Shown here: in pieces, positions 1 to 11,225 of the stretch
Position numbering within the stretch: the first letter of the stretch is position 1
How the letters are laid out: every line of letters starts with the position of its first letter
Assembly (NCBI RefSeq): GCF_021018805.1
Contig: NC_086247.1
Coordinates: forward strand, 96,117,338-96,181,337
Length of the DNA: 64,000 nucleotides
Direction: 5' to 3'
From: Prinia subflava
Taxonomy: Eukaryota > Chordata > Aves > Passeriformes > Cisticolidae
Position numbers and translations under genes: made by a program
The notes under the pieces: model-generated
The model's input: the letters and a program-made list of their open reading frames with translations, nothing else
Database searches by the model: none
Told to the model about the DNA's origin: nothing

Positions 1-1029
1 ACACACAAATATATAAAATATTTTAAACCCATTTTTAATTTCATACTTCATTTTTAAAGTAAATTACGATATTAGAAGACATCACAACAGCGTACTGTAA
101 AATATCCGCCTTGTGTGAAAATGGCATGTGGAAAATAAAGCTACAGCCCAGCTCCACAGTGAGGCCTAAGGATTATGTTAGTATGGGATGATGACAACTT
201 CTAGGGAAGCAATTAATCTTCATAAGCACAGATATCTAGTACAGGTAACATACACACACACACCCCAAAACAGAAGCACAGACATTTAATTTGAAAATGA
301 GGGAATGGATGTGCCCTTTATAAGTCCCCTTCTTCAGGTAGAAAACTAATAGCTCACACTTCACAGAATAAATAGCTGATTGGAGACACCAATACAGATG
401 TATTTTGTTCCGGATTTCAGGGATCTTTACAGCTGCCTGATGGAATTCTTATATACACCCTCCTTATATAAGTATTTGTTTATATTTCCTGTTAAAAACC
501 TCTCTTGACTGATCTGGTTCATCTAGTAATAGCCCTTGCCTTGTTACATTAGTCACGAGTGAAAATAAACTGGAATGTACAGCTGTTTTGTTATGTGGGC
601 TGCCTCCCAGGCTGGGAGACCATTTTGAATATTTTAGGAGCGATCTGTTTGCTCTTTCTGTAAGAAACTCTAAGATGTGTTTTCTGGCAGCCTTCACTGT
701 CCAGGTCAAACTCATATTGCCTTCTATACATTTACATAAGATGAAGACATACATATGAAGGTTAAACCAAAGCACTGCTGTTTGGCTGAGCTGGCATAAT
801 TGACTTCACTTAGCATTTGTCACTGATGAAAAAGCAAGCAAACACTTTAACCTGTCTCAGTCTCTAGAGGGATCACTCACATGCACTTTTCTGCCAATGG
901 TAAATCAGTAAGCTAGGATATATTATTTAATAAAGATTAAAACCCCATAGCATTTACTGCAAACAAGAAACTGGTTGATTCATAGAAGTAATGAAGGTAA
1001 CAAAAAAATTTTTAGATGTGATTTTTCTG
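1..1029. other. Non-coding, no recognised gene
   Basis: AT-rich sequence with a short CA run near 252-263. The 103-residue minus-strand frame at 464-775 has no recognisable domain and looks like chance. I see no repeat I can name here. Confidence 0.6.
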
Positions 1030-1430
1030 TGTAAACCCTGGATGAATGGGTGACCCTGAAGAGTGGTGGTGAATGGAGTAGCATTCGGCTGATGGTCAGT
1101 CACAGGTGGTGTTCCACAGGGCTCAATATTGGGGCCAGTCTCGTTTAATATTGACAGCGAGTTTTATCTTAGCTAGCCAGGACAATGGCAAGTGGCAAAT
1201 AAATTCCTAATATGTTCCCAATTTTGATTCAAAATTGCTATTAGGAATGTTTGTCTAACAGCTTTTTGCTGTTGGATTTAAAACTTTTTGTTTCAATATC
1301 TTTACCAGTGATCTAGAGGAGGGGATCAAGTGCACCATCAGTTCATTTTCAGAGGATACCAAATAGGATGTGAGGGTGGATCTGTTTGAGGGACAGGCTG
1401 GATCAATGGGCTGAGACCAGTTGTATGAGA
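1030..1430 (+). mobile_element. CR1 LINE fragment, ORF2 RT part, interrupted
   Basis: The sequence follows the CR1 reverse-transcriptase ORF around the conserved block that encodes the T(S)GVPQGS-like motif and continues through the region encoding the F-A-D-D-like stretch. It is decayed, with stops and frameshifts. Both CR1 ends are missing. A 139-bp foreign segment at 1152-1290 splits it, flanked by TTTAATAT (1144-1151) and TTTCAATAT (1291-1299), which are the duplicated CR1 target. CR1 elements are non-LTR retrotransposons that copy themselves through target-primed reverse transcription. This one cannot be active. Confidence 0.8.
1152..1290. mobile_element. Foldback (MITE-like) insertion in CR1
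   Basis: This 139-bp AT-rich insertion is flanked by an 8-9 bp duplication of the CR1 target. It has strong internal symmetry. ATTCCTAATA at 1203-1212 pairs with TATTAGGAAT at 1239-1248, with CAATTTTG/CAAAATTG nested inside. A second hairpin, AACAGC-TTTTT-GCTGTT, lies at 1258-1274. The outer ends share an AGTTTTA-like inverted motif, which is weak. An 8-bp duplication is typical of hAT-type DNA transposons, so a non-autonomous hAT relative is possible. It has no coding capacity. The family is not recognised. Confidence 0.55.
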
Positions 1431-1887
1431 CTAGTAGTTTTCTTATTAAAGAGGATTCAATGAGAATCTCTTTTTAAAAGCAGGCTTGTCTTACCTCTCT
1501 GCCCCAACCCCAAAAATTAAAAGAAAGGCATCCAAAAATGTTTCCAGATACACAGAAGTATGTTTTCCTAGCATGACAGGGTTTTGTTTGCTGTGCCAAA
1601 ATCTGATATGGTATTGCCAGTGGGAACATTGGTTTTCTACTTATATAGAAGAAGAAGCCTTTCATCCATTTCCTATGACCACAGGACTTGACTATTAAAA
1701 GTCCATTAAAGCCATAAGATGCTGTATTTTTCCATCTTTAAGTTCTGTACAATAAAGTAGTGGATATATATTTTCTCCATTCCCTATTTTCCTCCTGTAG
1801 AATTTTCTACTTAGGATAGGAAAAGTTGACAGTTTTGCTTAGAAAAAATAATATTCAAATCTGAGGAGAAAGGCAGGAACAGACATT
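1431..1887. other. Non-coding, no recognised gene
   Basis: AT-rich sequence between a CR1 fragment and an LTR. Two overlapping frames of 63-70 residues on opposite strands (about 1474-1698) have no domain signal. Confidence 0.5.
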
Positions 1888-2330
1888 TGTTGGGGATTAG
1901 ATCTGGGTTTTTTTCTTACAGATTTTTTTCCCATAAGTTGCCAGGAAACTAACTACTGAGTACTTACGGGTGCTTGAGGAAAACAAAGAAGTGCCAAAGG
2001 AGAGTGTAGCACCTGGCTACACTTTTTTGGGGTCTCTGGGTGTTTTCTCTTAGAGGGGAAAAGATACCTTGAGGTCTGGGGGCAGGTAAAGCACGGGGGT
2101 GGGGTAGCTACACTCACTCTTGCTCTTGGCATTGGAGGGAGGATGGCGAGACTGCTGCTTGCTGTGGGAGGAGTTCACTGTCACCATAAAGTCCAGTCCT
2201 AGGAAATCTACCACCATCTGCTCATGTGCCCAGGAATTCTGAGCTCGCCTGCTCCTGCCCTGCTGGGCCGGCCCGGTCCTGTCACCACTTCTTCAGTGCT
2301 GCTTTGAGGCTTTTTGCTACGCTGTACCCT

Positions 2331-3925
2331 TGTCATGAACAAATTTCCCGGTCAGGAGGGGCTGTGCCATCCCTGTCCTAGACCCATAGCAAGACAGCTC
2401 CATCACCCCAGAGAAAAATGCTGAGCACCCATTAGCATATTAAAAGAGTTCTGAGCACTCAGAATGCAATCCCCCCCTCCTCCCAATTTGTGCCATCACC
2501 CAGCCTTTCAGAAAAATGGGGGGTTATCCTTTTTGCAGAGAACCCCATAGCTGGGGTGAGGCTGCTGTCCCTTGAAAGCGGCTGACCCCCTCCCGGCTAG
2601 AGGTAACTCCCACACCCCAGCAAGTTTGAGGACGGCGGGAAGCTGCCCCGAAGGAAGGCCGCCCAGCGGCATTCTCCTACCTCATTAAAATGTGAACAGG
2701 AGCAGCTCCTGCCTAGATAGCCCTATCATTGTTCTCTGTAACTACCTCCTGCAGCAGGAATACTGCCGCGGTGCCTGCCTCAGTGCCCCGGCTGGCTCTG
2801 CACCACAGACACCACTTTACAGTCAAGGGGCAAGCTGGTAGCGGGATGAACCAGGCTTGCTCCCCGTGGGTTCTTGGCCCTGGGGATCGTGAGGGCCGCA
2901 GGACAGTTGTTAGCCACGGCGAAGACGAAGGAAGAAAAGGAGGACTCAGTCCAGGTGCAGCAGGAGAAGTTTATTAACACCTCCTGAACCCTGAAGAGAC
3001 AGAGCCCCGAGGAGGGTTTGACAAGGGGTTTTATGAGACTCTCCAGGGGAGGAGAAATGGGGGTGGCTAGACGCAGCTAGCCAATCCAGACTTGTAACCA
3101 TGGGTAGACAAAGGGGTGGATACAGAACTTGGACCTATCAGGGTAATAGGGGAGGAGAACAGAAATGGCGGGAAGAATGACTGACAGATAACTGCCAGGA
3201 CTAAAAATAGACTCTTGTGAGGGACTGAGGGAAGACAAAGGAATATTAATTAGGTGGGTGAGGGTAGAAAACTCCATTGGGGTACACAGAACTGGCTTAT
3301 ACATAAAACAAATGAACACACACAGAACTGACAGAAACATGCACCCCAACAGAATACCTCTGTTGCGACCAGGACAAATGCGTATGCATTTTTATATGTA
3401 AATAAAATCGACCCTGTGAATCCTGGGAGGGTTTTTTAGAGAAACTGCACCCCAAGATGAGAAGCTAGATGCATCAGAGGAGAATTAGATGGTGCCCTGG
3501 CCAAGGAAGGAGTGGACACACCCCCTGGCCTGGTTTGAAGATTCACCATGACCTATGAGGAGTCTGAATGGAATGGGAGCCGGCCAGTTGAAGTGACTGA
3601 GACACAGAATGGGAAACCCTCAAGGTTTTTCCCTGAGGGAAAAGAGCTGACGTCTGCTATGCTGGACTCCAGTGACAGAGCCCTCACCGCTCTGCCCTCT
3701 GATGGTTGACCAGAGAGAGTTCCTAGCTGTTCCTGTGGAGACAAGGACCCGGCACCTACTGCGGGCAGCTGAGTGAAGAACTGGAACAGCACCTGCTCCT
3801 TTGGATTGCCACAGCAGCATGAAGAACTCCGGTCAGACTGCAATCCTGCTGATGACTTTAATAAAGAGCTGATCACTTTAATAAAGAGCTGAATATTAAT
3901 AAAGGCATATGCCCTGTTCTTTTCA
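2331..3925 (+). mobile_element. LTR, family I, nested in family A LTR
   Basis: It begins TGTCATGAAC and ends GTTCTTTTCA. Its 3' half (about 3400-3925) matches the LTR at 9621-10705 closely, including a paired TTTAATAAAGAGCTG-like polyadenylation region. Without the further nested LTR at 2764-3351 and its duplication, this copy would be about 1.0 kb, close to the 1085 bp of the other copy. The flanks (CCCT left, CCCC right) agree only approximately as a target duplication. It disrupts family A between its promoter-proximal and 3' parts. Confidence 0.7.
2764..3351 (-). mobile_element. Solo LTR, family J, nested in family I LTR
   Basis: Read on the minus strand it runs TGTTGGGG to CGGCA, 588 bp, and is flanked by a perfect 6-bp duplication GAATAC (2758-2763 and 3352-3357). 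A minus-strand AATAAA lies opposite the TTTATT near 2971, which supports the orientation. A 6-bp duplication is usual for ERV2 (ERVK-like) elements. It is the innermost and so the youngest layer of a three-deep nest. The 82- and 90-residue frames inside it are not genes. Confidence 0.75.
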
Positions 3926-6676
3926 CCCCCACCTTGCCCTGCTGTGCCAGGACATTGCTGCTGTTCCTGCTACCACTGCAGAGCTTCTGACTCATCTCAT
4001 CCACCAGCCTGGGATTTTCCACCACTCCAGCCAGGTGCTCTGAGCATCCTGCAGGGGCACTGAGATCAGACAACCCTGGGCTTTGTGAAGCCAAAGCCCC
4101 TCGAGGTTCCTGGTTCTGTTTTGTTGTTAATGCTGTAGTTGTTATTTGTTTGGCTTGTTAGACATACTAGTAAAGAACTGTTATTCCTATCCCCATATCT
4201 TTGCCTGAGAGCCCACTTAATTATCAAAATTATAATAATTTGGAGGGATGGGGGTTTGAATTCTCCTTTCCAAGGGAGGCCCTGCCTGTCCTAGCAGACA
4301 CCTGTCTTTCAAACGAAGACACATTGCTCTGATTACTTAAACCTTCACTACTTCTTAGCTTGCTTAGGACATTAAAAAGTCTTTACTGTTTCTTGCAAAT
4401 AAAGAACAGATGCTTATAAGCATAAGGGCCTGTCCTAGACATAACTCCCTTTGTGCAAGTTATTTGAAAATCAGCAATGAATTTTCAAATAGTTTAATGA
4501 CCATTGCTCTTACACACAATATCTCTATTACAGTACAAACTTTTTACTTGCTTTCTTTGAGATGTGATATTGAAGATATGTATGTCATACATACATATGT
4601 CATTTATTGTTAAAACTTTCTATGGTTAAGATTTAAGCATTTGGGATATCTAAAAAGGCAAAAGTGTACTAAACAGGCAAAAGTGACAGCTTTAGTTTTG
4701 CCTGAAGGATTCAACAGAATTCTGGCTCTTTTATTCAGCTTCAAGGTATTCCTGCAAAAGTGCATAATTCTTTTGTTTATTATTAAGGTTTTAATCTGTT
4801 TTTCCTCTCTATATTAATTGCAATGATTCACCACATAAACTCTTTATAACTTGTTTTTGTTCATTCTGATTCTGGAAGTAGGAACGGAAATCTCTCTGGT
4901 GGTACTGCATGTGTGTGGTCTTTAGCACATGCCATATGCATCTTAGTTCTTTGTGAAAAACAAAAGGTCTGTGAGTAAATTTTGTTGGTGATAGTACTGC
5001 CATAGATCCCACATGGACATGCATCTGAAAAGCGAGATTCTTCCTTGACCTCCTGGGAACTGCATTCCAGCAGAAGACCTGGTAACATGGTGATTTTTAT
5101 AAACCAGATGGTTTCACATCTTATTTAGGTGTATCTCAGGTGTTGGCAGGTGTTGACCAGAATGCAAAAACAACAACATGGAGGCAAAGGTCTGCAGTGA
5201 AAAGCTGCTCCCCAGAAAAAGGGACCCAGTCTGTTTATTTCTTTTCATTTTATAATTTTGTGGGTCTGGTAGTGGATTTGCTTCTGGGGTTACTACCCCT
5301 TCACCCCACTGGCCAGACCAACTGTCAGCCAACATTATTTTCAGGCTAGAAATATGTAAGCAAAGGACAGTGAACAAAAACAAGAAAGGTTGTTTATGTT
5401 CCAAAGTGTGAGAAAGTGAAAAACTGACCCTTAATATTGTACAGTAACTAAAGAACTGACTCCATCTTATAAGCAAGTAGAAGGCTTTAAAAAATCTCAG
5501 AAAAACCAGGGCAACAGGCAGATAGGTTCCAAGGAAATGAAATACAGAGGTGAAAAATTTGCATCAGGCTGGGATTTACTTGAACATGGCAATATGTGAA
5601 GGCAAGTGCTCTCCTAGCCTCTTAAATTGCCTCTCTGGAGAAGCGATTGGTGTCAAAGAAGAGTAACACAGAATGACATTTGCTATATTTTAGAGCTATC
5701 TGAAGTAGTGACTTTCAAAGCTTAAGGCTGCAGCCCTCACAGGTAATCATACCCCTTTTTTTGGCAGCTTTTCTGCTATCCACATCAAGGAGCCTCCTGT
5801 CAGCTTTGCAAAACACACATGAATACACACACAAATTAAAATACCAGATGGGTCACACTAGAACCTGCTTCCAAGAGGAACATTATGCACATGTATGAAC
5901 ATTTGCAATTTGAGGCCTACAGTATAGTTAATATACTTCAGACCCCAAACTGCATTAAAACTCCAAAACCTGCTTTTGTTTTACTTTGAAATCTCACTTT
6001 TCTATCTATCCTCCTCTTACGAATTTATGCTCATTATGCAAGATGCAATTACCTGTACTGATTAGCTGTATCTGCATATTTCATCAACAGTTCAACAACC
6101 CGTGTTCAACCATAAAATCTAAACAGCTTTGAGTAGAACCAAATATTTTTTCTTCAAAAATAACAGCATAAACATATCAAAACAGATTTTTATTTTCTTT
6201 TGGTATAGGTAAGCAAATGTCTTTGGAAAGGGTTTGGGTTTTTGTTGTGGATTACAGGCTTAGAAGAAAGGGTGGTATTGATAATATGTTTATGAGTGTG
6301 AAGACAGCCTTGCAAGGGAAATTTTACTGGATACTTGGAAGAAGCATCTTGTATAAACTGTCCTCAGTTCTGCAAAGCTATTCTTTATTTGTTCTGACTT
6401 TTTTCTGAAGGCACCCTTTAGAGACATGTTTGGTTGTGAGTAACTAAAGTCTGGCAGAGGTCAAGCTCAAGTCACCTGCCTGCTCCTGGAATGACCAAAG
6501 CATTGGAAGGCTGGGGTAGAGGGGATGTGGAACAGTTCAAAAGCTCAGACACTAGACAAATGAAAACATTACTGCAGCTGAGGACCATTTCCTGGTATTT
6601 CACTGCTATTTTTTAGCAAGCAGAGATGGAAGGGGGATGGGTCTGGAACATATTAAATTGGTCCCAGAGAGCATTC

Positions 6677-6697
6677 AAAAAAAAAAAAAAAAAAAAA
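6677..6697. repeat. Poly-A tract (21 A)
   Basis: A run of 21 A. No retroposon body can be recognised upstream, so a SINE or retrocopy tail is not supported. Confidence 0.9.
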
Positions 6698-6754
6698 GGG
6701 GAATTTTGCAGGCATTAACTCTCCGTTGTATGGCTGTGTGTTTGGAAATCCAGC

Positions 6755-6811
6755 ATGTATTATGTATGTATGTATGTATGTATTATGTATTATGTATTAT
6801 GTATTATGTAG
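6755..6811. repeat. Compound TATG / TATTATG microsatellite
   Basis: A short TATG tetranucleotide run passes directly into about four copies of the 7-bp unit TATTATG. The 7-mer array looks like a secondary expansion that grew from the tetranucleotide. Likely polymorphic. Confidence 0.9.
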
Positions 6812-7799
6812 CATATTTGGGGGTTTTTTAACTTCCTTTTCTTTACAAGGTGCCACCAGAGTTTTGGCTAGTGTCTTAATCGCTATAACAAAGTGAGCTT
6901 TAAGGACACGTTCCTATTTTGCATCAATAGCTAAGCTGATTTAGGAACAAACACAAAATCTGAACAGTTCTCATTCAGATCTGCATTTATGCAGAGGTTT
7001 GCCTTTCTTTCTACTGTGGTGGCTTTTGACAAAAGATGATACTCCTAGCTTATTTACTTTCAGAGTGAAGTTTAATTGTGGTGGGAGAATAAAGGACATA
7101 ACTGTATGGGAGATATTTCAGTAGTTTAGCCTAACCTCCTTTCCTTTCTAATCTTTTCAGACACATATCAGAATTATACAACACATCTTTTCATTAGGTT
7201 TCCCAGACACACTGAAGCTATTAAGTCTGCCACATCTGTCTGTCCTTTCTCAACCTCCCACTTTTTTGGCTTGGGGTGAAAGAGCACTGTTTTCCCCATA
7301 ATTGGATGGCAGAGCAGGAAATTGGGTGTTCCTGCAGCTTAAGGCAGAGCTGAAGCCTTTTATCATTGTCATCTTTGATGGGAAGTTATTTTGGTTAGGC
7401 TTTTTTGTGAGGGTATTAAAAGGAAAGATTAACAGAGGTAGTGGATAGCCGTAAGAGAATGCCCAGAGTGGGACTTTTGATATGTGAACTTCGTTCAGTT
7501 TTTGATACGTGAATTTTGTTCAGTTCTTTCTCCAAAGCAATCCACAGAACTTAGTTTATTTGTATACATTGGTCTCAGATTGTGAGCCAGGGTAGTTACA
7601 CATCTTGGGTCATGGAGATTCAGTTCTTAGTTCTTGATGGGAATTACATTCTCACAGGTTTTCTCAAAACAAAGTTCAGAACAGTATTTAAAAGTATCTC
7701 AATAACAATTGTACTTATTAGAGGAACAGAGGAATTAGAGGAGTTTTGACAGTGTAAAGGCCATGTTTTTCTTAGGGAACTTTCAATTTCTGGATCTAA

Positions 7800-8382
7800 T
7801 GTTGTGGTTTAGCTCCAGCCTTTTAACTAAGCAGCACACAGCCACTTGCTCACTCTCTCACAAGCGGAATGGGGAAGAGAATCAGAAGACTAAAAGTGAG
7901 AAAACTCACGGGTGTGGATTGACATAAAGACAGTTTAACAGGAGAAGGAAAAGCCACATGCACAAACAAAGAAAAAAAAGGAGTTCATTCACTGCTACAC
8001 ACAGATAGGCAGGTGTTCAGACATCTCCAGGACAGCTGGGCTCCATCACACATAATGATAATGTTACTTAGGAAGATAAACACCGTCACACCCCATTCCC
8101 CCTTTCTTCTTCCCCCAGCTTTTTATGCTCAGCATGACATCATATGGCATTAAAAAACCCTTTGGTCAGTTGGCATCAGCTATCTCAGCTGTGTCCTCTC
8201 CCAGCTTCTGGTGCTTTCCCAGCCCACTCACTGCTGAGGCAGAAAAAGCCTTGATACTGCATTACTCAGCAATGACAAAAACAAGTCTATGTTACCAACC
8301 CTGCTTTCAGCACACATCCAAAACACAGTCCCATACTAGCTACTATGAACAAATTACCCCTACCCCAGCCAAAAATAGCACA
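7800..8382 (-). mobile_element. LTR, family N, copy 1
   Basis: The unit runs from TGTTGTGG on the left to GCACA on the right and aligns over its length with 12516-13125. The shared core has a TATA-like block preceded by a TGAGCATG/CAGCATGA motif and a CCCTTTGG block. On the minus strand this arrangement reads promoter, then AAACTGTC (opposite GACAGTTT near 7929), then the end, as in a common avian LTR type. No clear target duplication was found, so the right end is approximate. The 112-residue plus frame at 8125-8463 lies mostly in it and is not a gene. Confidence 0.65.
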
Positions 8383-8579
8383 AATACACACTTCATTCAT
8401 ATGCCTCAAGATGAGATTCAGGCTTATTTCATTTCACCTGTCTCATGCTGTACTCAGATCTAGAAGTGATTTGGTTAGCCAGGGTATCAGCCCCACCATT
8501 TCAGAACTCTTTACTACTATTGGTTTAAAGTGTAACTGGTACCACAGAAAATGAGTGTAATGTATAGTAACTTTTGTTA
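8383..8579. other. Short spacer between LTR and CR1
   Basis: No recognisable feature. It may include the unresolved end of the LTR on its left. Confidence 0.4.
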
Positions 8580-9620
8580 AGATAAGAGATAAATACATGG
8601 GCCCTGAGGGAAAACATCCTCAACTGCGAATGTAGCTGGCAGAGAGCAAGGTACTCTCAATTATCTTTGCTCAATTACAGAATCTGGGAGAAGTGCCCAA
8701 AACTGTAGGAGAGAAAATGTCATACCTATATTCAAGAGAGGCAAGAAGAAGGAGCCAGGGAACTACAGGCCAGTTAACCTCACTTTGATCTCCAGGAAAG
8801 TGATACTGGAAAACATTTTCATCCTGGCAACCATTTCAAGGCACATGAAGGACAAGAAACTCCTCAGAAGTAGTCAGCATGTTTCATCACAGGAAAGTCC
8901 CCAACCTGGTAACAATGAACTGATGTGTCTGGTAAATGAGGGGAGAGCAGTAGCTACTGTCTGCCAGGCTTCAGTAGGATTTCTGACGCTGTCTCAGTGT
9001 CAGTAACAGCCTGAGGTAACAGCCTCATAGCCCCTAAAGCACCTCAGGCAGGTGCTTTAGGGGCTGGATGGGGAGGTGGATTGAAAACTGACTGAATGGC
9101 CAGGCAGGCCCTGAGAGCGGTGATGAACAATGCAAAGTCTAGTTGGAGGTTGGAAAAGAGCAGTGCCAATTCCAAGAGCCAATACTAGCTGAATCCTGTT
9201 TAACGTCTTTAATAGTGATCTCCATGATGGGGCATCAATAAAATCAGTGATTTTACTGATGACACAAAGTTGGGAGGAATGGCTATTGGGCCAGATGGGC
9301 ATGCTTTCATCCAGTACAAGCTTGACAGGCTGAAGAAATGGGCAGACAGAAACCTTGGGAAGTTCAGAAAAGAGAAGTTCAAAGTCATGCACCTGGTGAG
9401 GAACAATTCCACACATCACTATATGTTGAGGGTCACCCAGCTGGAAAGCACCTTGTCAGAAAAGGATCTGGGAATCCTGATGGACACCAAGTTGGACATG
9501 AGCCGATGATGTGCACATTGTGGAAACGAAGGCTACCAGTATCCTGGTTTGCATTAAGCAAAGTGTTGTCAGTAGGCTGACAGAGGTGCTCCTTCTCTAT
9601 TCAACACTGACTGGTGATGC
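8580..9620 (+). mobile_element. CR1 LINE, 5' segment (RT ORF2), decayed
   Basis: Broken frames read as the CR1 reverse transcriptase. Near 8730-8890 there is a PGNYRPVNLT-like motif followed by ISRHMKD and SSQHVSS. At 9270-9509 there is the C-terminal RT part with LDRLKKWAD and SEKDLGILMD. Several frameshifts and stops separate the parts. The element continues at 10706 after an LTR insertion. An unusual 16-bp perfect hairpin lies at 9029-9065. CR1 is the dominant LINE of birds. Confidence 0.85.
9003..9065. repeat. 13-bp tandem repeat and perfect hairpin in CR1
   Basis: A tandem pair GTAACAGCCTGAG/GTAACAGCCTCAT (9003-9028) is followed at once by a perfect inverted repeat. The arms are 9029-9044 and 9050-9065 (16 bp each), starting AGCCCCTAAAGC, with the 5-nt loop CAGGC. 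The rest of the CR1 at this place does not predict the palindrome, so it looks like a local templated (foldback) duplication. Confidence 0.85.
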
Positions 9621-10705
9621 TGCTATGAACGAGTTCTCAGTGGGTGTGAGTGCTCTAGGGGCTGCCCCTGTGTGGCTGCCGTGGCCCAAGATGTGGTGAG
9701 GTTGTGTCTGCTGCCGCCGCCCCCAGCCCTGACCGATCCGCTGCCGGACCCCTGCTGCCACAGGGGGCCCTACCCTTGGGGGGGGATGCCTTGGCGGCCA
9801 GCAGAGCCACTGTGGCTGCTGGTGTGGCAGCCCCTGCCCCCCGGGAAGTGGCAGCCCTGCCGGCCGGCCCTGTCACTGTTGGCAGGAGCTGTGGCTGGGC
9901 AGGGGGAGGGCTAAGCGTGGTTCCGTGGGGCTCTGGAGGGGGCAAGGGAGGTGCCGGTGACCCGGCACCTCGGGGACAGGTGACCCCCCCATCCCTGGTG
10001 GGAGTGGGGCAGTCACCGTTCTCACAGAGGCTGTAGTGCCCTCCTGGGTGGCAGCTATCCTGCTGGTCCTGCATTTCTGACTTAGCATGTTAAAAGCTAG
10101 TTGATTGTCCTGATTGTATCTACTGTAATTGGAGCTCACCTAGCCCTGCCCCCCCCATTACCCCCCACCTTACACCCCCCCCCGCCTACTGGAGGAAGGA
10201 TGCAAATGAAACTGACCCTGTGAATCTTGGGAGAGCTCTTTGAGAAAGGCACCCCAAGATGGAGAGCTGAACGCAGCAGAGAGGAACTAGATGGTGCCCT
10301 GGCCAAGGAGGAAGCAGACGTATCCCCTGGCCTAGTTTGAAGACTCACCATGATCTATTGAGAGTCTGACTGGCGTGGGGACTGGGCCAGCTCGAGTGAC
10401 TGATTCAGAGAGAAACTCTCGAGGTTTATCCATGAGGGTAAAGAGCTACGTCTGCTGCTTTGCACTTCAGTGACAGACTTGCACTACTCTGCCTTCTGAG
10501 AGCTGACCAGAGAGAGCTTCTAGCTGTTCCCATTGGAACAAAGACTCAGCATTTGCTGTATGCAGCTGAAATGGTGAACTGTGACATTTCCTGCTCCTCC
10601 GGATTGCTACAGCAGTGTGGAAAAACTCTGTCAGGCTCTACCACCCAGCTGATCACCTTAATAAAAAGCTGAATATTAATAAAGGCATTAGCCCTGTTCA
10701 TTTCA
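9621..10705 (+). mobile_element. Solo LTR, family I, inside CR1
   Basis: This 1085-bp unit begins TGCTATGAAC and ends GTTCATTTCA, flanked by ATGC (9617-9620 and 10706-10709). It cuts the CR1 within the stretch encoding the post-RT region, so it is younger than the CR1. The 3' half matches 3400-3925. The 5' half (about 9650-10060) is very G/C-rich and contains a perfect 10-bp hairpin at 9948-9971. It produces several overlapping GC-driven frames (110-139 residues) that are not genes. The plus orientation is supported by AATAAA-type signals near 10660-10683. Confidence 0.8.
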
Positions 10706-11225
10706 ATGCCACACCTGGAATGCTTGACCTAGCTCTGGGCTACTTGTTACATGGGAACAGTGGAGCTACTCAAGAGTTCAGCAAAGGGCCTCTAAGATGA
10801 TTAAGGGACCAAAGCATGCTTCCTATGATGAAAGGCTGAGAGAGCTGGGACTATGAAGTCTGGAGAAGAAAATCTTAGGAAGGATCCCATCAACGTATAG
10901 AAGTATCTGAAGGGTGACTGTAAAGACAACAGAGCCAGGCTCTTTTCAGAGGTGCATACTGACAGGACCAGAGGCAATGGCAAAAGAGGAACACAGGAAG
11001 CTCCTTCTGAATTTCAGAATGCACTATTTTACTAGGAAGATGACCAAGAACTGTCACAGATTACCCAGAGAGGTGCTGGGCTCTCCACCCTTCCATATAC
11101 TTAGATGCTTTCTGGATGTGATCCTGGGTGATTGGTGCTAGGCAGTCCTGCTTGATGAGTTTGGATCAGATGGCCTCCAGAGATTCTTTTCAATCGCAAC
11201 CTCTCTATCGTTCTGTGATGTTAGT
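10706..11225 (+). mobile_element. CR1 LINE, 3' segment to the tail
   Basis: Resumes the CR1 interrupted at 9620. The C-terminal ORF2 block with a KMTKNCHRLPREVLGSP-like peptide is seen around 11035-11090. The 3' untranslated part ends near the GTTCTGTGATG tail typical of CR1. Stops and frameshifts break the ORF throughout. Confidence 0.8.

Larger units (their letters stand above)
1888..4321 (+). mobile_element. Solo LTR, family A, split by nested LTRs
   Basis: The LTR begins TGTTGGGG and ends GAAGACA, with CATT on both sides (1884-1887 and 4322-4325). Its two halves, 1888-2330 and 3926-4321, align along their length with a second copy at 16360-17174. That copy has no insertion, so 2331-3925 is a later insertion. 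The shared 3' end carries a TAGTAAAGAACTG block, also found in the LTR at 27412-28023. Orientation is plus, judged from the family alignment. No internal retroviral sequence remains, so this is a recombined solo LTR. A 4-bp duplication fits an ERV1-like family, but the class is inferred. Confidence 0.8.
4322..7799. other. Non-coding stretch, simple repeats only
   Basis: I find no gene. The longest frame (120 residues, minus, 5114-5476) has no domain, and neither do its shorter neighbours. The sequence is AT-rich. A poly-A run lies at 6677-6697 and a compound TATG/TATTATG microsatellite at about 6755-6811. The remainder could be intergenic or intronic. Confidence 0.6.

Noticed and set aside
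9655..10139. Overlapping 70-139 residue frames on both strands
   Set aside because: They lie in the GC-rich part of an LTR with defined ends, are open on several frames at once and have no domains.
2331..10705. One provirus bounded by the two family I LTRs
   Set aside because: The 9621-10705 copy has its own ATGC duplication in a CR1, and no retroviral interior lies between the copies.
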